DNA from: Pseudomonas sp. UBA6562
GTDB taxonomy: Bacteria > Pseudomonadota > Gammaproteobacteria > Pseudomonadales > Pseudomonadaceae
DNA: 64,000 nucleotides
NCBI RefSeq assembly: GCF_002434265.1
Contig: NZ_DJJS01000005.1
Coordinates: 1-64,000, forward strand
Reading direction: 5' to 3'
In this document: piece after piece, positions 55,404 through 63,826 of the stretch
How the letters are laid out: every line of letters starts with the position of its first letter
How positions within the stretch are numbered: position 1 is the stretch's first letter
Notes under the pieces: generated by a model
What the model was told of the DNA's origin: nothing
Databases searched by the model: none
What the model saw: only the letters and a program-made list of their open reading frames with translations
Program-made: the position numbers and the translations under genes

Positions 55404-57113
55404 GTGATCATTTTAGGTATTAATTCATTTTTTGAGCATCCTGCTGTGGCACTGTTGAAAGATGGAAAGCTTCTCTTCGCGATTGAGGATGAACGCCTGA
55501 CAAGAGTGAAGCACGGAAAGTCCTATACGCCGTACAAGACATTTGTACCTTTCGATTCCATCTATGCGGCACTCAAGGAAACGGGCATCCATGCGAGTCA
55601 AATCGATGAGGTCGCTTATTCCTACTCTTCGGAGTTGCATAGCCAAGCGTTGATGCGATACGCCCACGGCACGCGCAAAAGCTCCCAGGCTGAAGAAGAA
55701 GCGGCGCTGTGTTCGCTGAAGAACTTTCGCGAAGCGTTGAATGGAAAGTATGAACTGCCGAAAAGGTATTCGGACTTTCTTCCCGAAAATGGCCTGGCGA
55801 ACGCCGCCTACCGAGAGTGGGACCATCACCTGTCTCATGCGGCATCTGCCTTCTTCTTTTCAGGTCTGAACGACGCTCTGATCATTGTCTCCGACGGCAG
55901 TGGAGAAATAAGCGCCACTTCGATATACGTCGGTAAAGGTGCGGAAATCAACAAGGTCGCTTCCGTAGATTTGCCGGACTCGCTGGGCTTCTTTTATTCT
56001 GACTTCACACAGTTCCTGGGTTTCGAACCCTTCTCTGACGAATACAAGGTCATGGGCCTCGGCGCCTATGGTTCGGATGCTTACAGAGAGAGCTTGGATA
56101 AAATCCTCAAGCAGGATGATGACGGCCGCTATGTCTATGACACTGCAGAACTCGAAGCGCTAAAAACCCGCATTGGCGCCCGGTCGTACGGTTCAGCACT
56201 GACAGAAAAAGATTTCGACTTGGCCTGCAGTGTACAAAGAAAGCTGGAAAGGGTGCTGATCAGTCTTATCTCGCACTACATGGAAAAAACCGGTTTGAAA
56301 AACGTCTGCTTGGCGGGTGGGACGTTCCTCAACGTGTTGGCCAACAGCCGTATCGCTGAAATCGACGGCATTGGCGAAGTGTTTATCCAACCGGCTTCGC
56401 ACGATGCCGGTACAGCGCTGGGAGCCGCAGCCCTGTCCCATGTCCACGCCGGTGGTCAGCCGCAGATTGAATACGAATCGATGTTCCTAGGCTCCGAGTA
56501 CGACAGTGAAAGCATTGAAAAAGCGTTGGAGCTGAGCAGTTTGGCCTATGAAAAGATACCGGCTGAAAGAATGACCGCCAAAATTGCGGAGGTCTTGCAT
56601 GAAGAAAAGATTGTCGGGCTGTTCCGAGGGCGGATGGAATTTGGTCCTCGGGCACTGGGCAATCGCAGCATCATTGCATCGCCGCGTTCCGCCAAGACCA
56701 GAGAACATCTGAACATTCTGAAGGACAGAGAAATGTTTAGACCATTGGCGCCCATCGTTACCCACGAAGAATTTGATACGTTTTTTGTCGGTACTCGCAA
56801 CAGGTACATGATGTTCACCTGCAACGCTACGAAGCGGGCGGTCGATCTTATTCCTGCCGTCGTACATGCCGACCAGACCTGCCGTGTTCAGACGATCAAC
56901 AAAGCGGATGATGAGTTTCTCCACCAGATATTGAGCAAGTTCAAAGAAAAAAGTGGTGTGGCCGTGTTGATCAACACGTCGATGAATGTGAGGGGCAAAC
57001 CCATAGACCTGACGCCACAGGATGCGCTGAACTCCTTTTTCACGTCGGGTATCGACTGCCTTGTGCTGAACGATTACTTCATTCACAACCCGATGAAGCG
57101 GTCAGGCAAATGA
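55404..57113 (+). CDS. NodU/CmcH/TobZ-type carbamoyltransferase
   Basis: The 569-residue protein transfers carbamoyl groups from carbamoyl phosphate via carbamoyl-AMP to a small-molecule acceptor. The N-terminal Kae1-like domain has HHLSH (H141-H145) and VSDGSGE; the C-terminal YrdC-like domain has RMEFGPRALGNRSI (about 410-424), RPLAPIV and NTSMNVRGKP. All catalytic motifs are intact. GTG 55404 follows GGAGGG at 8 bases, a strong site. It is the first gene of the operon and its stop overlaps the methyltransferase start (ATGA). Acceptor is unknown. Confidence 0.92.
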   Translation: MIILGINSFFEHPAVALLKDGKLLFAIEDERLTRVKHGKSYTPYKTFVPFDSIYAALKETGIHASQIDEVAYSYSSELHSQALMRYAHGTRKSSQAEEEAALCSLKNFREALNGKYELPKRYSDFLPENGLANAAYREWDHHLSHAASAFFFSGLNDALIIVSDGSGEISATSIYVGKGAEINKVASVDLPDSLGFFYSDFTQFLGFEPFSDEYKVMGLGAYGSDAYRESLDKILKQDDDGRYVYDTAELEALKTRIGARSYGSALTEKDFDLACSVQRKLERVLISLISHYMEKTGLKNVCLAGGTFLNVLANSRIAEIDGIGEVFIQPASHDAGTALGAAALSHVHAGGQPQIEYESMFLGSEYDSESIEKALELSSLAYEKIPAERMTAKIAEVLHEEKIVGLFRGRMEFGPRALGNRSIIASPRSAKTREHLNILKDREMFRPLAPIVTHEEFDTFFVGTRNRYMMFTCNATKRAVDLIPAVVHADQTCRVQTINKADDEFLHQILSKFKEKSGVAVLINTSMNVRGKPIDLTPQDALNSFFTSGIDCLVLNDYFIHNPMKRSGK

Positions 57114-57913
57114 ACAGAGCAGAGACGCTGGGCATCAACGCGTCCGCATGGGATAAACGAACCCAGGTACATGTTGATTCCGAATTCTACGCTACAGAAA
57201 AAGTCTTGAGCGGCACAAGCTCAATCCAACAACTGGATCTGTCACTGCTGGGCAACCTTGAAGGTTTGAAGTTGCTGCATTTGCAGTGCCACTTCGGCCT
57301 CGATACGATCAGCCTGGCCAGAATGGGCGCCGACTGCACGGGCATCGATATTTCAGTCGCTGCGATCGAAAAGGCCAAGGAGCTTTCCTTGAAGGCCGAC
57401 ACGCAGGTGGAATTTATTGTTGCCGACGCTCAGAGGATAGACCGTGCGGTCGCCCCTGCTTCTTTCGACATCGTCTACACCTCCTATGGCGTTCTCTGTT
57501 GGATAGAGGACATTCGGGAGTGGGCTCGGGGAATATCGAACGCTTTGAAGAAGGGCGGTCGGTTGATAGTGATCGAATACCATCCGTTTTTAAATGTCAT
57601 TTTCCCTGGCTGCTTGACAGGCACACGCGAGTATTTCCATTCGCCGCGAGGCCATCGGTCACATTCCAACGGCACCTACACGGACAGAAGCAGTGACATT
57701 GAGTACGAAGAGGTCAGGTGGGCTCATTCCATCTCGGAGATACATGCGGCCTTGACGACAGCGCAACTGTCGGTCACTCACCTTGGGGAGCATGGCTTCT
57801 CTCCCTATCCTATCGTCCCGACTTTGAAGAAATTCGACCACAACGTTTGGCGTGAGGAAGGGGAGGCTGAAGCGCTGCCCTACCTGATGTCTCTGTGTGC
57901 GCAAAAAACCTGA
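57110..57913 (+). CDS. Class I SAM-dependent methyltransferase
   Basis: The 267-residue protein has methyltransferase motif I in LLHLQCHFGLDTISLA (residues 55-70), the acidic ribose-binding D80 in CTGID, and motif IV-like YTSYGVLCWIEDI. It belongs to the class I fold with no further specificity visible; O-, N- or C-methylation of a small molecule is possible. Translationally coupled to the carbamoyltransferase, which suggests consecutive tailoring steps. Confidence 0.88.
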   Translation: MNRAETLGINASAWDKRTQVHVDSEFYATEKVLSGTSSIQQLDLSLLGNLEGLKLLHLQCHFGLDTISLARMGADCTGIDISVAAIEKAKELSLKADTQVEFIVADAQRIDRAVAPASFDIVYTSYGVLCWIEDIREWARGISNALKKGGRLIVIEYHPFLNVIFPGCLTGTREYFHSPRGHRSHSNGTYTDRSSDIEYEEVRWAHSISEIHAALTTAQLSVTHLGEHGFSPYPIVPTLKKFDHNVWREEGEAEALPYLMSLCAQKT

Positions 57914-57926
57914 AAAGGAACTGAGC

Positions 57927-58922
57927 ATGGTCATGGAAGATATAGGCAACATCGATGAACGGATACCCATCAGTGTAAAGTACCCGATTACCGAACTTGC
58001 ATACGGGGCTTATCTGTCCTCCCAATGCGGATCGCCGGTGTGGGTAAAACGAGAAGATGCGCTTGACGTATACGGCTCTGGCCATAAGCTACGTCGCCTC
58101 AAACATCTCATCCCCACCTTGGTGCAACAGGACATCGATACGCTGGTGACGATCGGAAGCCTGCAGTCGAATCAGACGAAGAGCGTGGCTTATATGGCGC
58201 ATCGTTTGGGCATGCAGTCGCATATTTTGTACGGGGGCGACAAGCCTCTCGATCCACGTGATTGCTCAAGCAATTACAATGTCACACAGCGGCTCAGCGA
58301 TCATATTCACTGGCACAACGGTGTGGCGTGGAACGAACTGCCGAAGCGGGCTGAAGATTTGTGTCGCCAATTGCACTCCGAGGGTAGACGACCGTTGTGC
58401 ATAGCCTCGGGAATAAGTAATGCCGATGCGTTGAACGGGTCGATAGAACTAGGCATTGAACTGCATAGGCAACTCCCTTCTGACTTCATCGGGAAAGCGG
58501 TGAATCTATTCGCCTGCGCTGGGTCCGGTATGACCTGTCTAGGGCTGTCGATTGCCGCGCAGTTGCTAAGGGCCGATTGGGCGATTCACGGAATTTGCAT
58601 CGGTGAAACGATCGGTCAGCTCAAAAGCCGAGTGCATGCACACCTTCAGTGTTGGGTCCCCTCTCAAAAGGCATGTTTCCACCTTGAAAACATTACCTTT
58701 CACGACGCCTATGTAAAGGGGGGGTATGGAGTGCATACCGAGAAGGATATCCAAGCGTCGTTAAACATCCTGAAGGAAGAGGGGATCTTTCTCGACATGA
58801 CGTACATGCTGAAGACCTTCGATGGAATGAAACACATTCTCAAGGAGCGAAAGAACGATGACTCAATTGCCATCCTTGTACATTCGGGAGGCACAGGCGA
58901 TTTTTTTAACGGATCTCGGTGA
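57927..58922 (+). CDS. PLP enzyme of the ACC deaminase/D-cysteine desulfhydrase family
   Basis: The 331-residue fold-type-II PLP enzyme carries the lysine K54 in SGHKLRRLKHL, the SNQTK block (cf. SNQTR in ACC deaminases) and the C-terminal HSGGTGDFF phosphate loop. Family members deaminate ACC, eliminate H2S from D-cysteine, or act on other small amino acids; the exact reaction cannot be read. ATG 57927 follows AAGGA with a 7-base spacing and is preferred to the upstream in-frame start (57897). Its stop overlaps the next gene. Confidence 0.88.
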   Translation: MVMEDIGNIDERIPISVKYPITELAYGAYLSSQCGSPVWVKREDALDVYGSGHKLRRLKHLIPTLVQQDIDTLVTIGSLQSNQTKSVAYMAHRLGMQSHILYGGDKPLDPRDCSSNYNVTQRLSDHIHWHNGVAWNELPKRAEDLCRQLHSEGRRPLCIASGISNADALNGSIELGIELHRQLPSDFIGKAVNLFACAGSGMTCLGLSIAAQLLRADWAIHGICIGETIGQLKSRVHAHLQCWVPSQKACFHLENITFHDAYVKGGYGVHTEKDIQASLNILKEEGIFLDMTYMLKTFDGMKHILKERKNDDSIAILVHSGGTGDFFNGSR

Positions 58923-59677
58923 ACGCTATGACAATCGATACGTTGTTGACCGCCTCTACGGACCGTGATCGCAGGTGTGCCAGCTGGGAATACACGTTCG
59001 AGTATTTGGTGGAGCGACTCGTCCAGTGTTTCTTTCAAAAAAAACCTACACCCGACCTGATGCAGGACATTGAAAAGACGCTGGTGGACTTTGGACCTGT
59101 CGGCGTCGATTTCGCTTTGGCTCATCTTATGAAGAATGAGCAGGCGTTGGCCGACATTGCCAGTAGAAGTTACCTCCAAGGAAACGGATTTTATAAAATA
59201 GTTTTGGTCGAGAATGAATATTTCAACTTGCGCTTTCACCTCTACCTTGAAGGGATCAAAGCCCAGGAGAATATACACAGTCACCGTTGGTGGTTCGCAT
59301 CGCTCGTGACCTTAGGTACGCTGAGGTCGGAAGTATGGGTGGACTCTGCCGGGATCGATGCTGAGCGGTTTGAGGAAATAATCTACACGGGAAAGCGAAA
59401 TGCGTTTATCCCGGTCGGGGACAGCGCTCTCGAGCTGTACGGTACACAGAAGCTGTGTCGTGGAGAGTCCTATGTCTGCCCTACGGATACGCTGCATCGA
59501 GTATTGGCGAATGGCAACGAGGGTATTTCCGCCACGCTGATATGCCGTGCCAAAACGTGTAGAGGGTGGTCCAGAAATATAGTCAGTAGCGGTCGTCATC
59601 CGGATCTTAAAGCCGAATACCTGAACAGCGAAAGCCTCAAAGACCTTCTCAACCTCTATGTGACACGCTCCCAATAG
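58919..59677 (+). CDS. Cysteine-dioxygenase-like cupin of unknown function
   Basis: The 252-residue protein resembles three-His cupin dioxygenases: H120 and H122 in ENIHSHRWWF and H193 in TDTLHRVLA, spaced as in cysteine dioxygenase-type folds. The first ~90 residues are helical and not part of the cupin. It probably binds one metal ion and may oxidise a thiol or other small substrate. GTG 58919 overlaps the preceding stop (GTGA); ATG 58928 is an alternative start. No close named family was recognised. Confidence 0.7.
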   Translation: MNAMTIDTLLTASTDRDRRCASWEYTFEYLVERLVQCFFQKKPTPDLMQDIEKTLVDFGPVGVDFALAHLMKNEQALADIASRSYLQGNGFYKIVLVENEYFNLRFHLYLEGIKAQENIHSHRWWFASLVTLGTLRSEVWVDSAGIDAERFEEIIYTGKRNAFIPVGDSALELYGTQKLCRGESYVCPTDTLHRVLANGNEGISATLICRAKTCRGWSRNIVSSGRHPDLKAEYLNSESLKDLLNLYVTRSQ

Positions 59678-59684
59678 GTGCAAA

Positions 59685-60932
59685 ATGTCCAACATTGATT
59701 ATTGGAAAAATATGCTCTTGCAAGATCAGGACGTTAAAGGAGCGCTTAGCCTGGTCCCGAGTGAGAATATTCTTTCGCCCATGGCCAAGCTTCCCTATGC
59801 GATGGATTACCAAGCCCGCTACTTTTTAGATGATCAAAGACTCTTCGGGTATTGGTGCTTTCCTAACGGTGCGCGTATTGGGGAAGTGGAGCATGAGATA
59901 CTGTTGCCCGGTCTGAGGAAACTGACAGGGTGCGAGTACGTCAACGTACGCCCTATCTCCGGGCTGAGTGCAATGACGATCGGTATTGCGGCCTTGACGG
60001 AACCCGGCGATACGATCTTTTCGATCTCACCCGGCGATGGTGGGCATGCCAGCACCGGCTTTGTGATCGAAAAAATGGGACGCCGGCAGATCGATATAAA
60101 ATTCTGCTCTGTTGACACCATCGATTTGGCTAGCTTTGAAGAAGCTATCGTCAAATACAGACCCCGCATGATTTACCTGGATCAGTCCACGTTTTTGTCG
60201 CCCATAGATTGCAAGCCCTTGAAAGAAGCGATAACACGAGCAGGCCTCGACAGCCTGTTGCTCTATGACGCAAGCCATACGAACGGCCTGATTTTCGGCG
60301 GCTGCGTGAAAAATCCTTTGGTCCAGGGCGCAGATCTCTGGTGCGGTTCTACTCATAAGACTTTCCCTGGGCCGCAGAAAGGAATCATCTGCACGCGAAA
60401 TCCTGACTTGTACAAACGGATAGAAAAAGCAGCTGACCATCTTGTCAGTCACCACCATTCGGCCAGCGTGGTATCCCTGGCAGTTACGGTCGATGAATTC
60501 ATCAACTGCGGCGGAAGCGAATATGCCAATCAGGTCGTGGCGAATGTAAACGAATTCTCTAGATTACTGAAACAACTCGATTACCGCGTACCGGCCCCCG
60601 CCGAGGGAGCGCATGTGCACCAGGTCTGGTTTGACGTTCCCCACGGCAGCGCGGAAATGAACAACAAAAAACTATCGTCCGTCGGCATCGCAGCCAATTG
60701 GGTAGGTGGTCTTCCAGGTCAGCAGGGCCCGGGGTATCGAGTTTCGCTTGCGGAGCTCACTCGACGTTCGGCGGACGAACATGACGTCGCAACGCTGGTC
60801 AGGTTGCTCGACCAGCTTTTCAGGCTTGAGTCAGACGTGCTCCCTCATACGTTGCTTGAAGCGCTGAGCGCTCTCTCCTGGAAACTCCGGCAGCCCGCCT
60901 ACTGCTATCACCCTTCACGTATAGACCTGTGA
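59685..60932 (+). CDS. Divergent serine hydroxymethyltransferase-like PLP enzyme
   Basis: The 415-residue fold-type-I enzyme keeps SHMT landmarks: SEN near residue 27 (VPSENILSP), the PLP lysine K225 in GSTHKTFPGPQKG, and a YRVS/LTRR block in place of the carboxylate-binding SGLRFGTPA. The glycine/tyrosine-rich folate-side segment of GlyA (YPGKRYYGG) is replaced by unrelated sequence. The cell also has an ordinary glyA in this window. Similar relatives in biosynthetic clusters act as threonine transaldolases or hydroxymethyl transferases; either could form a beta-hydroxy amino acid here (inference). Confidence 0.87.
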   Translation: MSNIDYWKNMLLQDQDVKGALSLVPSENILSPMAKLPYAMDYQARYFLDDQRLFGYWCFPNGARIGEVEHEILLPGLRKLTGCEYVNVRPISGLSAMTIGIAALTEPGDTIFSISPGDGGHASTGFVIEKMGRRQIDIKFCSVDTIDLASFEEAIVKYRPRMIYLDQSTFLSPIDCKPLKEAITRAGLDSLLLYDASHTNGLIFGGCVKNPLVQGADLWCGSTHKTFPGPQKGIICTRNPDLYKRIEKAADHLVSHHHSASVVSLAVTVDEFINCGGSEYANQVVANVNEFSRLLKQLDYRVPAPAEGAHVHQVWFDVPHGSAEMNNKKLSSVGIAANWVGGLPGQQGPGYRVSLAELTRRSADEHDVATLVRLLDQLFRLESDVLPHTLLEALSALSWKLRQPAYCYHPSRIDL

Positions 60933-62314
60933 TGCCGCTTAGCATGGATAGACAGAAATCGCCAACACTGGATGAAAGGCTTGCTCAATTAGGGAAGATA
61001 CAGTCGGCGCTGGCTCACCAACTGCCGAGCATTCTCGAATTGCCGTTAGAGCAAGCGTTTAGCCGCCTACTTAAGCAACCGGACACACGAACCACCCAGG
61101 GATTTGTAAATACGTTCTCGGACCATCTAGATGAATATCTGGAAATAAATGGAAGAAAAAACAACGCGCTGTGTGATGCTATAATCCAGTGTCCAGTCAT
61201 CCAACAGGCCGATCATAGCGGGATCCTGCTGGATAACGAAATCTTTCTAAATAATCTATTTTTTTCGATGGCGCTTTCCTCAGACCATAGTGCGTATGGC
61301 GTCACGGTACAATGTTCCACGGTTAAATGCATCTCTGCCAGGGCTCCCTTGAAAGGCCCGCTTTTTCTAAGCGACGGTAGCTGTACAGTGCGCTTGTCTG
61401 ACATGACCAATAGCCAATTGAAGAGCAGATCGTTCTGCAATCTACCTTCGCCATTTCACCTGTCCATGAGTGGATTTCCCCGCCAGCAGGGGGCACGCTG
61501 GAAGCGGTTGAGCGAGATGTGGAACGCGAAGGTGTTTGCCTGTGCGGAAGATGCATTCATCTCGATAAATACAGTGTTAGGCGAACAAATAAAAAAACAC
61601 GCTGGGGCTGAAATTGTATTTCTCGACGAACGCTTTACGAGTTTTCTCGCAGCCAAACAGTTGCTCAATGCACAATTTCCGATTGCTGATATGGTGTTCG
61701 ACAAGGCATTGAGAGCGCTTGTTTTAGATGTTAGGAAAGCGACGATAGAATCGCCCGATAATTTTGTACTGGGTCATGATTTGACCGATTTTTTCTATTT
61801 CAAGGGTGAGCAGAAGCTAGAGTTTTTGTCTCTTGAAAACTGTGCTATTTCCGGTGAGCTGATCCTCAAGCGCCGCTCCGATGGGGAAGTCCTGGCGCAA
61901 GTCGGGAGGCGAGGATTGGCACGTATGCTCGAAGACGGAAAGCTTTATTGCGACCGTTTTATCGGATACTTCGTCAGGTGTTTCTGCAGTGGCATGAAAG
62001 CGCTCGGCGGCACGAGCCAGCAGGACTCGGTCGCGTTCTATCGAACTATACTAAGGACCGCCAATACACAGCTTCCCTTCATGGGCACCGCCATCGAAAA
62101 CGTTTGTTTTCGGGAGGAACTCACATTTTTGGCCGGGGCGCCATTCTTTGAGAGTGTGGAACTTGATCACATCGATGCCTTGCACGCGCCTGGCACCGAT
62201 CATTTGGGTCAGTTCGTCGAGTCGATAAAGACAAGCCCTGTCAGGCAGTTAGTAGGGCAATTACAAAGCTGCAACTACCTGCTGGACAATGCTATCAAAC
62301 ACAAAGGGAGGTGA
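60932..62314 (+). CDS. Unrecognised 460-residue protein of the biosynthetic operon
   Basis: No family was recognised. There is no signal peptide or membrane helix; the protein looks globular and cytosolic. Notable blocks are ADHSGILLDNEIFLNN (about residues 93-108), CSTVKCIS, a LDERFTSFLAAKQLL helix near 230, GHDLTDFFYF near 280 and GMKALGGTSQQDS near 355. ATG 60932 shares its A with the preceding TGA (TGATG); GTG 60929 and ATG 60944 are alternatives. GC is notably low. It is embedded between the SHMT-like and PhyH genes, so it probably performs a pathway step. Confidence 0.75.
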   Translation: MPLSMDRQKSPTLDERLAQLGKIQSALAHQLPSILELPLEQAFSRLLKQPDTRTTQGFVNTFSDHLDEYLEINGRKNNALCDAIIQCPVIQQADHSGILLDNEIFLNNLFFSMALSSDHSAYGVTVQCSTVKCISARAPLKGPLFLSDGSCTVRLSDMTNSQLKSRSFCNLPSPFHLSMSGFPRQQGARWKRLSEMWNAKVFACAEDAFISINTVLGEQIKKHAGAEIVFLDERFTSFLAAKQLLNAQFPIADMVFDKALRALVLDVRKATIESPDNFVLGHDLTDFFYFKGEQKLEFLSLENCAISGELILKRRSDGEVLAQVGRRGLARMLEDGKLYCDRFIGYFVRCFCSGMKALGGTSQQDSVAFYRTILRTANTQLPFMGTAIENVCFREELTFLAGAPFFESVELDHIDALHAPGTDHLGQFVESIKTSPVRQLVGQLQSCNYLLDNAIKHKGR

Positions 62315-62320
62315 TAACCG

Positions 62321-62989
62321 ATGGAAATAATTAGCGCAGCAAGAGCGTTGGAGCAGGAAGGCTATCTTATTGTCCGGAACGCGCTGTCGACGGAGAGGGT
62401 ATTGGCACTCATACATGAGGTGACTTGTTTGGAACAGCAGTTCCAGGCGCGAGAAGCCTCGGAGACTGACGTTTATAAAGTTTCAGCGACGAGGGTCATG
62501 ATTCACGATATCGACACCCATGGATTGCAAGCCATCGACGAACTGGTCTCTGACGATGCGTGCAACCATTTGCTCAACGAAATTGTGGGGGGCAAAATGT
62601 TGCGCTGGACGGCCACGTATGCAAACTGCAAACCCGGTCACCCCGCGCTGGCGTTCCATACGGATTACGACCCCTATGGATGCGTAAAGTACCGCCCTAA
62701 CCATCCTTCGTGCTTACGGGTACTCTATTATCTTGACGACCTGAATGCGGAAAAAAGCCCACTGCATATCGCGCCTCGATCACATACTTTTCTACATAAG
62801 GACTATCAGTCGGATGTTCTTTCCAACACGTTGGATGTCGACATCGTCTCCCCAACAATTGCAACGGGTGACATGATCGTTATCGATCCCCGGGTGATTC
62901 ATGGCACCGGCGAAAACAACAGTGATCGTGTAAGACGCGTCATTGCCATCACCTACGTGCCGGACTGGTCACGCCCATTGAATGCATGA
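62321..62989 (+). CDS. PhyH-type Fe(II)/2-oxoglutarate dioxygenase
   Basis: The 222-residue protein has the iron triad H113-x-D115 (FHTDYD) and H194 (VIHGTGENN), with the 2-oxoglutarate-binding Arg nearby in SDRVRRV. Phytanoyl-CoA-dioxygenase-like enzymes of this size usually hydroxylate free amino acids or natural-product intermediates. A near-perfect Shine-Dalgarno (AGGGAGGTGAT, 62305-62315) precedes it and contains the stop of the previous gene, suggesting high expression of this step. Confidence 0.9.
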   Translation: MEIISAARALEQEGYLIVRNALSTERVLALIHEVTCLEQQFQAREASETDVYKVSATRVMIHDIDTHGLQAIDELVSDDACNHLLNEIVGGKMLRWTATYANCKPGHPALAFHTDYDPYGCVKYRPNHPSCLRVLYYLDDLNAEKSPLHIAPRSHTFLHKDYQSDVLSNTLDVDIVSPTIATGDMIVIDPRVIHGTGENNSDRVRRVIAITYVPDWSRPLNA

Positions 62990-62998
62990 GGACACGGT

Positions 62999-63826
62999 AT
63001 GTTTATATTAGGCACGGAGCACATACCCACACCCAACATGCTTGCCCACCTCTCTGGTGCCTGGGCACTGGGCTGCCGTTCCTTCGACACGGCGTTACTG
63101 TATAGAAATCACGAAACCGTTTTTTCAACGCTGCGGCGTTACCCCAGACACAGTTACGAAGTGACCTTCAAAATTCCGACCGCTTTCCAAGATCGAGCTC
63201 GCGTAGAGGATGGGGTGCGGTCTATTATCGCCACGAACAAACTCGAGTACATCGATACGTTGCTGGTCCACTCGCCCAAACACGTTCTGCACACAGAAGC
63301 CTTGGACGCTTTTCAGCGATTGAGCGCAGCGGGGTACATAAGAAAGTATGGCTTGAGCAATTACACGCTCGGGCATCTGAAAGCGCTAGGTGCCTTTGGC
63401 TATCAGCCGCAGGTCGTTCAAAATGAAATAAATCCTTTTCTGCAGGACGTTCCGTTTGTAAATTACTGCAAAGCACAGCGCATAGAAGTGCAGGCCCATA
63501 GCATATTTGCGACTGGCAAGGTCTTTACTGACGACGCGTTGCTGGCAACGGCAGGGCCGCAGAGTCTGACCCTGGCCCTGTTCGGCTGGTTGAAGAAAAT
63601 AGCTGCAAACCCGATCGTATCAACCACGCAACCGACTAGACTTTCGAATCTATGGGAAACATGGCACCTGGCCTCGGAAGCGGACGCGCTGAACAATATC
63701 GAGTCGTTCGAAAGAAATACCCGTCAATGTCGATCTCCCGAATGGGACGAGTTTGATTTGCTGCCGCAAGATGCTTATCAGCATGTCTTGCGGCAGCTTC
63801 AAAAAACGGGTCGGTGTCAACCTTGA
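62999..63826 (+). CDS. Aldo/keto reductase
   Basis: The 275-residue protein has the full catalytic tetrad of the AKR family: D30 and Y35 (FDTALLYRNHE), K58 (FKIP) and H91 (LLVHSP). GLSNYT near residue 120 is the family block after the barrel midpoint. It would reduce an aldehyde or ketone of a pathway intermediate with NADPH. ATG 62999 is 10 bases after the PhyH gene. Its 3' end overlaps the convergent synthetase gene by 10 bases. Confidence 0.9.
   Translation: MFILGTEHIPTPNMLAHLSGAWALGCRSFDTALLYRNHETVFSTLRRYPRHSYEVTFKIPTAFQDRARVEDGVRSIIATNKLEYIDTLLVHSPKHVLHTEALDAFQRLSAAGYIRKYGLSNYTLGHLKALGAFGYQPQVVQNEINPFLQDVPFVNYCKAQRIEVQAHSIFATGKVFTDDALLATAGPQSLTLALFGWLKKIAANPIVSTTQPTRLSNLWETWHLASEADALNNIESFERNTRQCRSPEWDEFDLLPQDAYQHVLRQLQKTGRCQP

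Noticed and set aside
55370..55423. 17-codon leader-like frame overlapping the carbamoyltransferase start
   Set aside because: It shares the GGAGGG that serves the GTG start and lacks its own ribosome site, so an attenuator role is not supported.
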